Shown here piece after piece: positions 15,932 to 23,016 of a stretch of DNA of 40,621 nt; the stretch's first letter is position 1; every line of letters begins with the position of its first letter. Under the pieces are notes generated by a model, which saw only the letters and a list, made by a program, of their open reading frames with translations, did no database searches and was not told the origin of the DNA. The DNA lies in contig NZ_JAIVLH010000034.1 in the NCBI RefSeq assembly GCF_020524345.1, forward strand, positions 1 to 40,621, written 5' to 3'. The translations under genes and the position numbers were made by a program. The DNA is from Metabacillus niabensis. Lineage in GTDB: Bacteria; Bacillota; Bacilli; Bacillales; Bacillaceae.

Positions 15932-16206
15932 GTGGAGGAAGGATTGTCTGTGAGAGATGGTGAATTATTTCTCAAAGACGCTTTTAAGGATGGTGTTACA
16001 TTGATGTGGAAAAATTATATAAGTTCAGTATCAAAAGAATATTCTTTCAAACCACCAGTGACTAATATTGATATAAATCAAATTATAAAGGAATTAAATG
16101 TGGAATTACCTAAAAAGTTATTTGAATTATTAAGTGAAACAAATGGAGTATTTGATCGTTTTGACTGTCCATTAATATGGTCAACTTCCCAAATCGTAAA
16201 GGACAA
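15932..16206 (+). pseudogene. SUKH (SMI1/KNR4)-type protein, 3'-truncated by IS
   Basis: The N-terminal 92 residues of a SMI1/KNR4-like protein: ELPKKLFELLSETNGVFDRF followed by CPLIWSTSQIVKDN, the conserved helix-NG-turn-W/S-x-x-(E/Q)-I core of the SUKH superfamily. GTG 15932 has AAAGGAG 7 bases upstream. The gene then runs into the terminal repeat of the IS element at 16207, and no C-terminal continuation is found beyond the IS, so adjacent DNA was deleted. Intact SUKH proteins are often immunity proteins of polymorphic or contact-dependent toxins, but many are orphans. No toxin gene lies nearby. It is probably non-functional. Confidence 0.72.
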
Positions 16207-16262
16207 TGATACTACGTCAAGAAAATAGACACAGATTTCTACCGCGCTTTCGCTTGGTGACT

Positions 16263-16308
16263 TTCATAAAAAAGTTTAAAGTTATATTGATTTAAACTTT
16301 TTTATGAA
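16263..16308. terminator. Long hairpin inside the IS 3' end
   Basis: An 18-bp perfect stem, TTCATAAAAAAGTTTAAA (16263-16280) and its complement (16291-16308), with a 10-base loop. It is AT-rich with A6/T6 runs and terminator-like on both strands. It lies where the OrfB reading frame departs from the family sequence. Confidence 0.6.
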
Positions 16309-17041
16309 GGAGAAATCAAGCTGCGAATTTCCCGTACAAACAAGCTCCCGTTTAAGAATTCCATGAAAAGACTCAATACAAGCGTTGTCGTAACAGTTTC
16401 CTTTCCTGCTCTTACTGCCAATCATATTATACTTTTTTAATAGATTCTGATATTTGCAAGAGGCATACTGAACACCGCGATCTGAATGATGTACCACTCC
16501 TTTTTCAGGTTTCTGACGTCTGTAAGCCATCTTTAACGCAGAGATCACCAATTCTTTGGTCATGTTTTTTTCCATGGCCCATCCTACTATCTTACGAGAA
16601 TACAGATCCATTGCGGTCGCCAAATACAACCAGCCCTCATTTGTCGGAATATAAGTAATATCCGTAACCCAGAATTGGTTTGGTTTTTTAGCTTTAAACT
16701 GTCGATTTAAGACGTTTTCACTTACTGGATGATGATGCCTCGAATTAGTCGTAGCCTTGTACTTTTTGACTGTACAAGACTTCCATTGGTTATTTGTCAT
16801 GATCCGTGAAACTGTATGCTCACTTACTTTAACGCCACGCTTTTTTAGTGTTTTTGCGATTTTTATACTTCCATAACGCTGTTTGAATTCAAGGTGGGTC
16901 TTTAATATCTCTTGTGAGAGTTTTTCATGCTTCTTCTGTCTCTCACTTTTCGGACGGTTTAGCCATTTGAAGTATCCACTTTTAGAAACTCCCAAAACAT
17001 TGCACATCTTCTCCACTTGGAATTGGGAGCGATTTTCATAG
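16282..17041 (-). pseudogene. IS3-family OrfB transposase, C-terminus replaced
   Basis: A DDE integrase-fold transposase. From about 17041 the frame reads EFIYENRSQFQVEKMCNVLG, with SKSGYFKWLNRPKS and the HTH_21 region. The rve core includes FWVTDITYIPTNEGWLYLAT (first D), HHSDRGVQYAS (second D) and GNCYDNACIESFHGILKREL (E). In intact relatives about 40-50 further residues follow, with the HSSLGYxSPxEF end. Here the text changes to TGNSQLDFSFIKKFKSI and stops at 16282. OrfB has no ribosome site of its own and would be made by -1 frameshifting from orfA. The missing end makes activity unlikely. Confidence 0.85.
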
Positions 17042-17054
17042 ATGAATTCATACT

Positions 17055-17346
17055 TTACCGAGGGTCTTTCGCGAAGTAGTGCATCGCCTTCTTTAAGATT
17101 TCATTTTCCTCCTTGAGATCAGGCATTTCCTTTCGAAGAGCTCTTAATTCAGCTTCTGCAGAAGAGAACGATTGAACAGACTTCACTTCTGGTTCTTGGT
17201 CATATTTTTTCATCCAGTTATAAATAGTATTCTCATTAACATCCATTTCTCTAGCTACCTGAGCCACAGACTTGTTGTTCTCAGCAATATACTTTACTGT
17301 TTCCTTTTTAAATGATTCATCATCTTTTTCCCAGTACCTTTTGGCA
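17055..17346 (-). pseudogene. IS3-family OrfA, probable one-base deletion at its start
   Basis: A helix-turn-helix protein of the IS3 OrfA type, about 97 residues: RYWEKDDESFKKETVKYIAE, NNKSVAQVAREMDVNENTIY, NWMKKYDQEP, then a leucine-zipper helix with LRALRKEMPDLKEENEILKK. A good ribosome site (GAGG) lies 9 bases before an ATG reading MPK, but this ATG is one base out of frame. One more A in the AAAA run would give MPKRYWEKDDE. As written, only a GTG (17357) overlapping the ribosome site could start it. Confidence 0.8.
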
Positions 17347-17433
17347 TTTCGACACACCTCGTTATAGTTAATATTTTTATTATAACAATCTATGTCTACT
17401 TTTTAGTCTAGCATCACCTTTGTTTAAAAATAA

Positions 17434-17925
17434 TCAAGTGATTTTAAGTTTTTTCTTAATTAATTCATAATACAGAGCTGTAGTTGTTTGAACTAATAAG
17501 AATACAACCAATGAAAAGTGAATTTTATAACCATGTTGATAATGGGTAACTCCCATAATAGTACAGAGTTTTTCTGTAGCTAAACCGACTATAGTCCAAC
17601 CTAAAATATACAAAATAAAGCGCTTTTTATTTATATTAAGTACCTCATAAAAATAAATGAAGAAATAACTGAAAGGAGGAAATAGAAAATAGGTCAAAAA
17701 ATCAGTAAGCTCGTACGTGTTAGAATCATTAACTTTATAAAAATCGATTAATCCACCACCAATAGTAAAATCGATTAATGTTGAAGTAGCTAAGCCCCAT
17801 GTTAAAAACAAGAGAGTGAAATTAAGAGGTAGCTTTTTAGGAATAACTAAAATTGCAGTATAGGTTAAAAGTAGCATAACTAAAATATATATTTCATTTT
17901 TATCAAAAGATTCCCATAACATCAT
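17434..17925 (-). CDS. Multi-span membrane protein of unknown function
   Basis: A 163-residue protein with about five hydrophobic segments: ILVMLLLTYTAILVI, LNFTLLFLTWGLATSTLIDF, FLTYFLFPPFSYFFIYFYEV, FILYILGWTIVGLATEKLCT and FSLVVFLLVQTTTALYYELI, ending in the basic tail KKKLKIT. It starts at ATG 17925, overlapping the stop of the gene before it by four bases (ATGA), so the two are translationally coupled. No family is firmly recognised. The layout is reminiscent of the CBO0543 group of Firmicute membrane proteins, but that is a weak impression. The IS element ends 17 bases beyond its stop. Confidence 0.7.
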   Translation of the reverse strand: MMLWESFDKNEIYILVMLLLTYTAILVIPKKLPLNFTLLFLTWGLATSTLIDFTIGGGLIDFYKVNDSNTYELTDFLTYFLFPPFSYFFIYFYEVLNINKKRFILYILGWTIVGLATEKLCTIMGVTHYQHGYKIHFSLVVFLLVQTTTALYYELIKKKLKIT

Positions 17926-18452
17926 CTATATCTCGACACCTCCTTAGATGTTCTATTAAATAAGGTGAAAGAAAAAAGTGCAATAAGGTTTAAGCAAAGG
18001 TAGTATATCCCTTCAAACCAAAAGGTCCACTTTTTGAATTCTGATATGTTTAAACGAATTGAAATAAAGCTAATAATAAGCAAAATTAATACCGAGGAAA
18101 GCAGGGTAATTGCTTTCTTGGTAAGAGAACGCTTTTTTAAAAAGAGATTCAAGTGTAATAAGACAATAATAGGGATAATTATATTCCGATTAAATAAGTA
18201 TGCTGTGTACGGTAACCATTTTTCTTGAATAGTAATTAATTTCAATTCATCGTTAATAATCCATGAAAAATGTATATTTATGAATAGTATTATTAAAAAA
18301 ATAAAAGTGCTTTTTACAATATCTAACTCTTTATTTAATACTGTAAATATTGATATTACAAGCCAGGATAAGAAAAAGAAAACTACAAGTTCCATAAAGA
18401 CCTCCATAGATAGTTTATTTGTAGTATTACACCTAAACGATAATTGATTCAT
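17922..18452 (-). CDS. Multi-span membrane protein of unknown function, first of a coupled pair
   Basis: A 176-residue hydrophobic protein. After MNQLSFRCNTTNKLSMEVFM comes the first span ELVVFFFLSWLVISIFTVLN, then about four more (STFIFLIILFINIHFSWII, NIIIPIIVLLHLNLFL, AITLLSSVLILLIISFISI, GIYYLCLNLIALFSFTLF). A nearer start is ATG 18407 (MEVFMELVV) or ATG 18395 (MELVVFFFL); AAACTATCTATGGAGG gives a GGAGG 6-10 bases before ATG 18395, making that the best-supported start. Its stop overlaps the next gene by four bases. Gene length, hydrophobicity and pairing suggest a two-component membrane complex. No family is recognised and no regulator is adjacent. Confidence 0.65.
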   Translation of the reverse strand: MNQLSFRCNTTNKLSMEVFMELVVFFFLSWLVISIFTVLNKELDIVKSTFIFLIILFINIHFSWIINDELKLITIQEKWLPYTAYLFNRNIIIPIIVLLHLNLFLKKRSLTKKAITLLSSVLILLIISFISIRLNISEFKKWTFWFEGIYYLCLNLIALFSFTLFNRTSKEVSRYR

Positions 18453-18520
18453 CTGTATTGCTCATTTCGAAAACAATTTCTGTCTTGATGCAAAAGTGCA
18501 GTTATAACTGTCTAAACGAA

Positions 18521-19065
18521 TTAATTATTTTCCGGTAAACCAGATGGATTATATTTTGGCGGTACTCTAATCCAACCTTTAAATATCATTAAGTTCTTTA
18601 TAGGTGCAACATATTTTCATTAAGTTAACTTGAATGGAAAAGAACATCAATCCAACATTAGCCCGAACCGTTTTAGGCAAAGCTTGTGCACAAAAGAGTA
18701 TTGAAGTTGATATGTTTACAGAGATAAGATTTGCGATTTCATCATCATTTAATTTTACTCCTTCAGAACAACGTTTGGATTTGACTTTGGTTTTGTAGCA
18801 TTAACTTGAGATAGTGGGATATCCTCTTCCAAAAGGAATTTTTCACTCTTTTTTGTTTCTGAAAGACTACTTTCTAAAGCTTTCTGTAGTGCGTCTTTTA
18901 AATAAGTATCGGTTGTTGAATTAAGTCCAACTTGATAAAGTGCATGCGCTCCATGGAATGCAGTAAATGCTTTACATGTAAAGTTGGTTTAGATGCATCA
19001 TCTATATAGTTATGAATAAGGGCTGATATGGCTTCAAATGCACTTGTTATAAAAACACTCCTAAT
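18521..19065 (-). pseudogene. DUF3231-type protein remnant, several frameshifts
   Basis: On the minus strand, successive frames give parts of one protein: FEAISALIHNYIDDASKPTL; KAFTAFHGAHALYQVGLNST with TDTYLKDALQKALESSLSET; EGVKLNDDEIANLISVNIST; LPKTVRANVGLMFFSIQVNL; and KGWIRVPPKYNPSGLPENN with stop at 18523-18521. The order and the GVKLxDDEIAN and GW-I-PP-YNPSG segments match single-domain DUF3231 proteins of Bacillus. At least three one-base shifts separate the pieces and no start codon with a ribosome site is seen. Identification by memory of the family only. Confidence 0.62.
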
Positions 19066-19100
19066 ATTTGGTGATGATTAATATGTTCAATTATCTGTTT

Positions 19101-19129
19101 TTGACATAATATTAATACTGGTATAAAAT
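19101..19129 (+). promoter_or_regulatory. Sigma-A promoter of the tetR gene
   Basis: TTGACA at 19101-19106, a 17-base spacer, then TAAAAT at 19124-19129 (5 of 6 to consensus). The -10 overlaps the palindrome beginning at 19125, so a bound repressor would block it. Confidence 0.8.
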
Positions 19130-19149
19130 GAATGAGAGTCATTCATTTT
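19125..19149. promoter_or_regulatory. Palindromic operator, probable TetR autoregulation site
   Basis: AAAATGAATGA, GAG, TCATTCATTTT: a perfect 11-bp inverted repeat around three bases. Its core TGAATGA-N3-TCATTCA recurs at 19800-19816 before the efflux genes. Location over the -10 of tetR fits repressor self-control. Confidence 0.8.
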
Positions 19150-19169
19150 AAGAAGAGGAGGTTAACGAT

Positions 19170-19754
19170 ATGGTAAACACTTCTGATGGAAAATACAATA
19201 AAATTTTGGGAGCCGCCATTGAGGTTATTTCTGAAAAAGGACTTGATAAAACTTCCATTTCAGATATCGTAAAAAAAGCAGGAATTGCACAAGGCACATT
19301 TTACTTGTATTTCTCATCAAAAAAAGCTATAATACCAGCTATTGCAGACAATCTTCTCACAACTACGTTAAAAGGAATTAAGGAAAATGCACAAGGGAAA
19401 GAAAATTTTTGGGACATCTTAGAAGTTGTGATTGATAAAACCTTTAACATAACTAATTCGTACAAAGATATTATTGTCCTTTGTTATTCTGGGCTTGCTA
19501 TTGATTATTCAATGGAAAAATGGGAGTCGATATATCAGCCTTATTATGTTTGGTTTGAGGAGATATTAAATAAAGGTATTATAAATAATGAAATAATCAA
19601 AGACATTAATGTAAAATGGACGGCTAAACTCATTATAAATCTTATTGAAAATGCTGCTGAACGATTTTATATAAGTCTTGAGCAAGATGATACTCTGGAA
19701 GTATTTAAGGTTGAGCTATTTAACTTCTTAAAAAGATCGTTATTAAGACCCTGA
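19170..19754 (+). CDS. TetR/AcrR-family repressor of the adjacent SMR efflux genes
   Basis: A 194-residue TetR-family repressor. Residues 7-53 are the DNA-binding domain: KYNKILGAAIEVISEKGLDK, TSISDIVKKAGIAQGTFYLY, FSSKKAIIPAIADNL. The rest is a helical ligand/dimerisation domain with no distinctive motif. AGAGGAGG lies 8 bases before ATG 19170. The gene lies upstream of two SMR genes in the same direction, the arrangement of B. subtilis yvdT-yvdS-yvdR. An identical operator type in front of both units supports control of both. The inducer is probably a cationic drug exported by the pair, which is inference. Confidence 0.9.
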   Translation: MVNTSDGKYNKILGAAIEVISEKGLDKTSISDIVKKAGIAQGTFYLYFSSKKAIIPAIADNLLTTTLKGIKENAQGKENFWDILEVVIDKTFNITNSYKDIIVLCYSGLAIDYSMEKWESIYQPYYVWFEEILNKGIINNEIIKDINVKWTAKLIINLIENAAERFYISLEQDDTLEVFKVELFNFLKRSLLRP

Positions 19755-19760
19755 AAAAGT

Positions 19761-19785
19761 TATTGGATATTTCCAATACCTTTTT
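19761..19785 (+). terminator. Intrinsic terminator after tetR
   Basis: A 7-bp stem TATTGGA (19761-19767) and TCCAATA (19772-19778), followed by CCTTTTTGTTT. It separates tetR from the SMR operon promoter. Confidence 0.65.
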
Positions 19786-19799
19786 GTTTGCTCTTAAAA

Positions 19800-19816
19800 T
19801 GACTGACATTCATTCA
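19800..19816. promoter_or_regulatory. Second TetR operator, upstream of the SMR operon
   Basis: TGACTGA, CAT, TCATTCA: one mismatch from the operator core at 19129-19145, with AAAA before it as in that site. It lies 95-111 bases upstream of the first SMR gene, next to a TTAAAAT stretch that could be a -10. Confidence 0.75.
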
Positions 19817-19910
19817 AATTTTTAGGGGTGTGTAAAAGCTAAATTGTTAAAAATATGAATTCCTTATTAGCAGATAATAAACGTTAGATTAGTATACGAG
19901 GAGAGGTCTT

Positions 19911-20261
19911 ATGAAAAATAAAGCTTGGCTATATGTAATATTAACTTGTCTTTTTGAACTCATTTGGGTGTTCGGTTTTAATACTGCCCAAACCTGGTGG
20001 CATTGGGTGTTGATTTTAAGTGTTATTCTTATCGACTTTTACTTCCTTTCTAAAGCATGTAGTAGCCTCCCAACAGGTACGGTGTATGCTATTTTTGCAG
20101 GAGCAGGAACTGTGGGAACCTTCTTAATGGATGTCTTGCTTTTTGATGTAAGTTTTAGTCTTGCAAAATGCTCCTTGATATTAGTTATAGTGACAGGCGT
20201 TATCGGCCTAAAGTTAGCTGATAACAAAGAAGAGGAAAAAGTAACGAAAGGAGCTGCTTAA
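19911..20261 (+). CDS. SMR-family efflux subunit (YvdS-like)
   Basis: A 116-residue four-span proton-coupled small multidrug resistance protein. The essential membrane glutamate is in span 1 (YVILTCLFELIWVFGFNTA, Glu16). Other family marks are SSLPTGTVYAIFAGAGTVGT (the GTxYAxWxGxG signature) and a fourth span LILVIVTGVIGLKLAD, then an acidic-basic tail. AGGAGAGG lies 5-6 bases before ATG 19911. The partner gene begins two bases after its stop, so the two form an obligate-heterodimer type pair. The class exports quaternary ammonium compounds, dyes or guanidinium-type molecules; no guanidine riboswitch is present. Confidence 0.92.
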   Translation: MKNKAWLYVILTCLFELIWVFGFNTAQTWWHWVLILSVILIDFYFLSKACSSLPTGTVYAIFAGAGTVGTFLMDVLLFDVSFSLAKCSLILVIVTGVIGLKLADNKEEEKVTKGAA

Positions 20262-20263
20262 AG

Positions 20264-20578
20264 ATGGGTTGGGTATTAGTCTTCTTGGCAGCAATTAGCG
20301 AAATCATTGGTGTGATGGGTCTTAAAAAGTATAGTCAGAACAAAACATTATTGAATGGAGTTATTTATTTAGGAGGATTTGGTGTCTCTTTCTTTTTCTT
20401 ATATACATCTTTCCAATTTTTACAAGTAAGTATAGCTTACGCAGTTTGGATAGGAATAGGAACAGCCGGTGCTGTATTGTTAAATATGTTCTTATTTGGA
20501 GAATCAAAAAGAATGGCACGTTTTTTAAGTGTTGCTCTTATTGTTTTTGGAGTGACAGGATTACAGCTACTCTCTTAA
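20264..20578 (+). CDS. SMR-family efflux subunit (YvdR-like)
   Basis: A 104-residue partner of the preceding protein with four spans. Span 1 carries the conserved glutamate (MGWVLVFLAAISEIIGVMGL, Glu13). The signature loop is VSIAYAVWIGIGTAGAVLLN, then LFGESKRMARFLSVALIVFG. AAGGAG lies within the end of the upstream gene, 10 bases before ATG 20264, so translation is coupled. The two proteins differ in their loop charges, as expected for paired SMRs inserted with opposite topologies. The family forms antiparallel dimers in the cytoplasmic membrane. No damage is seen. Confidence 0.92.
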   Translation: MGWVLVFLAAISEIIGVMGLKKYSQNKTLLNGVIYLGGFGVSFFFLYTSFQFLQVSIAYAVWIGIGTAGAVLLNMFLFGESKRMARFLSVALIVFGVTGLQLLS

Positions 20579-21137
20579 CATCATAATTGGCCTTATATCA
20601 GCGTAGCTGACACAGACCGCAAAGTAGAAGGTGAAAAAGTTCCTGAAACGGTAAACGGTGAGTAGCAGAATTTTATTAATCGAGTATTTAGTAAACATGA
20701 CAATCAATATCGGAAATTCTTAAACACTCCAAACGCTGAATTTGGTCTTTGTTGGCCAAATTCAGCGTTTTTCAGGTTTGAGAAATCATCAAAAAACTGC
20801 CTAAGATCCGGCTGTCCATAATAGTACCCTAAAGGAGGGTGGCTACTCTAGTTTAGGGGGAAAGGAAATGATTCTAGGAATGAGGGTTACTATGGAAAAC
20901 AAAACCAAAAATCAAGGATATGGTGTTTAAGGTCAATAAAGTTGTTCCAGAAAATGCCTTTATATATAGAATAAGGATTCACAGAAATGATCAACCTTTT
21001 TATAGAAGAATGATCCAATTGAATATATTAAAAGCGGGTTTTGATCAATCTTTTTTCAAAACAAGCTTTTAATATTTTTTCTTTAATCAAGGTTTATAGA
21101 GTTAATTTAATCAAAATTTATTTCAATACTACACCAA
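20579..21137. other. Gap with coding-like debris and a terminator
   Basis: At about 20601-20700 one frame reads YISVADTDRKVEGEKVPETV, NGE, stop, QNFINRVFSKHDNQYRKFLN, which looks like the end of a former gene, but the family is not recognised. A terminator follows at 20731-20770. From 20790 to 21137 no coding or RNA feature could be supported. Confidence 0.5.
20731..20770. terminator. Strong intrinsic terminator
   Basis: A 15-bp perfect stem AAACGCTGAATTTGG (20731-20745) and CCAAATTCAGCGTTT (20756-20770) followed by T's. It probably ends the SMR transcript or that of the lost gene at 20600-20700. Confidence 0.82.
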
Positions 21138-21427
21138 ATAAGGCAGGTGAAATTTCTTAATAACCTTGTTTTGTAGAGCAAGATCATCGTTTTATTAAAA
21201 AGAGGGTTTGTTCGATGTTAGGATTGAAAACATTTTGTAACGCCAAATCTATTCTTTTGGGTATAGAAGCGATGTATATCCTTAAAAAGGACAACTTACT
21301 TTACAGGACAAGTCTGTCCAAAATCAAGCAAGGTTCATTTATCAACAATTTGGAATAACTACATAAGCAGATTCCATTAGCAATCTATATACCTCTTTCA
21401 AATAAGTGCAATCTTTGCACCAGAACC
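21138..21427 (+). mobile_element. IS6-family (IS240-like) remnant with right terminal repeat
   Basis: From about 21173 the reading VEQDHRFIKKRVCSMLGLKT, FCNAKSILLGIEAMYIL, then after a frameshift KKGQLTLQDKSVQNQARFIY and QQFGITT with stop at 21364-21366, is the C-terminus of an IS6 transposase (QDHRFIK and GIEAMxxxxKGQ are family marks). KFLNNLV just upstream corresponds to the usual YLNNIVEQDHR. The right inverted repeat TTTGCACCAGAACC ends at 21427, 61 bases after the stop. The 5' two thirds of the element are missing. Confidence 0.85.
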
Positions 21428-21586
21428 GTTTATTAAGCCAATATTTGCAATTAAAAGTTACATAATTGTAAATAACGTGTGCTTCAAATTGCAGGATAAT
21501 TTTTTCATAATTAGTTTAGGTGGTGTTCCATATTAGAGATTAATAAGGATGTAGTAAATAAAACGAAATAAGAAAGGTAAAACGTT

Positions 21587-22972
21587 ATGGATTATTTAAT
21601 TTATGGATTAGCAGATTACGTAGCAAATCTTAGATATGAAGACTTATCAGAAAGAGCAATTGAGGTAGGAAAACAGGTAATATTAGATTCATATGGAAAC
21701 ATGGTGTTCGGTCGCTACTGTGCAGAAAGTAACCGCATTATGGAGTATGCAAAATTAGCAGATACTGTAGTGAAGAACGAGGATTTAGTCCCTTTGATAG
21801 GCAAAGAAGAAATCTTAACAGGTTCTGACACTGCTGTTTTTGTCCATACAATGATGGCACGCTGCGCTGACCTGGATGATGGTTATCGACATGCTATGGG
21901 GCATCCTGGCTCAGGTTTGGTACCACTATTACTCAGCATGGCTCATATATACAAAAAAGAAGGTAAAGAGATGATCACAGCTATTGTAGCAGCTTATGAT
22001 GTATATGCTCGTTTAGGCGAGGTAATAAATCCTTTTATGTACCGTGAAAGAGGTTTTGATGCTACTGGCGTTTGTGGTGCAGTTGCGGCAGCGGCGTTAA
22101 TTTCTAAGATTATTGGTGCCGATGCTGCAAAAACAAAGAATGCTATGGGAATTGCTTCTTTGTTTACAGGAGGATTAATTGAATATCAAAATGACGGAAC
22201 TTCTGGAAAGATTATGTGTAGTGGTTGGGGTGCATTAACTGGTATGAGAGCAGTAAGACTTGCTTCGTGTGGATTTACCGGACCCAATGCAGCTCTTGAA
22301 GGAAAACATGGATTTTTTCAAGCGTTTAAAGGCACTAGTGGACATTGTGATTGGAGTCATGTATTGAGCAACCTTGGAAAAGATTTTAAAGTTACTAGCA
22401 TATATTTTAAACGTCATGCTTGTCAGAGAGGTCTTCATTCAACGTTAGATGCGATGCTAGACATAAGGGAGAGTTATACTCTTACACCAGCATTGATTAA
22501 ATCAGTTGAGGTAAAAACATCTTCGTTTGTACATCGACTATCAAATCCTAATCCTAAAACAGCAATTGGTGCGCAAGCAAGTACTCAGTTTACTTCAGCA
22601 GTGGCATTAAAATATGGTCGTATGGATTCAGAAGAGTTAATATTTAAGAGCTTTAATGATCCTGAAATTCAACAATTGGTTCAAAAGATTACAGTTACGA
22701 AAGATGAAAAAATTGAAGAATACTTAGCAAAAAACCCTACGCATTTTTGTGCAGCGAAAGTCATCGTAGTAACGTTTGAGGGACAAGTTTATGAAAGATG
22801 GGCTCCAGTTCCTTTAGGAGATGTAGAAACACCATTTGGATGGGGTGTATTAAAATTAAAATTTGATAATTTGATTGCAGGAACTCCTTTTGAAAAAACA
22901 AAAGATGAGAGATTTGATCTTCTCAAGAATCTTGAGAGCATTGATAATATCTCAATGTTATTTCAATCATAA
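21587..22972 (+). CDS. MmgE/PrpD-family protein
   Basis: A 461-residue cytoplasmic enzyme of the MmgE/PrpD superfamily, which includes 2-methylcitrate dehydratase, cis-aconitate decarboxylase and iminodisuccinate epimerase. Landmarks are LADYVANLRYEDLSERAIEV, VILDSYGNMVFGR, the conserved HTMMARCADLDDGYRHAMGH, PGSGLVPLLLSMAH and GFDATGVCGAVAAAALISK, with the C-terminal KRHACQRGLHSTLDAML. Length is typical. AAAGGT lies 8 bases before ATG 21587. The gene converges on the LysR gene, with a shared terminator between them, and precedes the DJ-1/PTS/GH1 operon. No other methylcitrate-cycle gene (prpB, prpC) is in the window, so propionate catabolism is unlikely. A role on a sugar- or glucoside-derived acid is inference. 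Confidence 0.88.
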   Translation: MDYLIYGLADYVANLRYEDLSERAIEVGKQVILDSYGNMVFGRYCAESNRIMEYAKLADTVVKNEDLVPLIGKEEILTGSDTAVFVHTMMARCADLDDGYRHAMGHPGSGLVPLLLSMAHIYKKEGKEMITAIVAAYDVYARLGEVINPFMYRERGFDATGVCGAVAAAALISKIIGADAAKTKNAMGIASLFTGGLIEYQNDGTSGKIMCSGWGALTGMRAVRLASCGFTGPNAALEGKHGFFQAFKGTSGHCDWSHVLSNLGKDFKVTSIYFKRHACQRGLHSTLDAMLDIRESYTLTPALIKSVEVKTSSFVHRLSNPNPKTAIGAQASTQFTSAVALKYGRMDSEELIFKSFNDPEIQQLVQKITVTKDEKIEEYLAKNPTHFCAAKVIVVTFEGQVYERWAPVPLGDVETPFGWGVLKLKFDNLIAGTPFEKTKDERFDLLKNLESIDNISMLFQS

Positions 22973-22973
22973 T

Positions 22974-23016
22974 AAACATCGTAGCGAATGATTTTTAATC
23001 ATTTGCTACGATGTTT
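22974..23016. terminator. Shared bidirectional terminator between prpD-like and lysR genes
   Basis: A 20-bp stem with one G-U, AAACATCGTAGCGAATGATT (22974-22993) and its complement (22997-23016), with a TTT loop and T/A tracts at both ends. It serves the two convergent genes. Confidence 0.9.

Larger units (their letters stand above)
16207..17416 (-). mobile_element. Degenerate IS3-family insertion sequence, about 1.2 kb
   Basis: It is bounded by imperfect inverted repeats. TGATGCTAGACTAAAAAGTA reads inward on the minus strand from 17416, and TGATACTACGTCAAGAAAAT reads inward on the plus strand from 16207. Similarity continues through TAGACAtAGATT on both sides. The ends begin TG as in IS3 elements. 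The element carries orfA and orfB in the usual order. No target duplication is visible (CAA against CCT flanking). An 18-bp hairpin (16263-16280 with 16291-16308) occupies the place where the last part of orfB should be. It is unrelated in sequence to the IS3 ends at the window borders. Confidence 0.85.

Noticed and set aside
18634-18798. 55-codon open frame on the plus strand (MEKNINPTLARTVLGK...)
   Set aside because: It is antisense to the DUF3231 remnant, which explains the sequence better, and it lacks a ribosome site.
20601-20700. Possible pseudogene end reading ADTDRKVEGEKVPETV
   Set aside because: It looks coding, but no family was recognised and no start or length could be set, so it is only mentioned in the gap entry.
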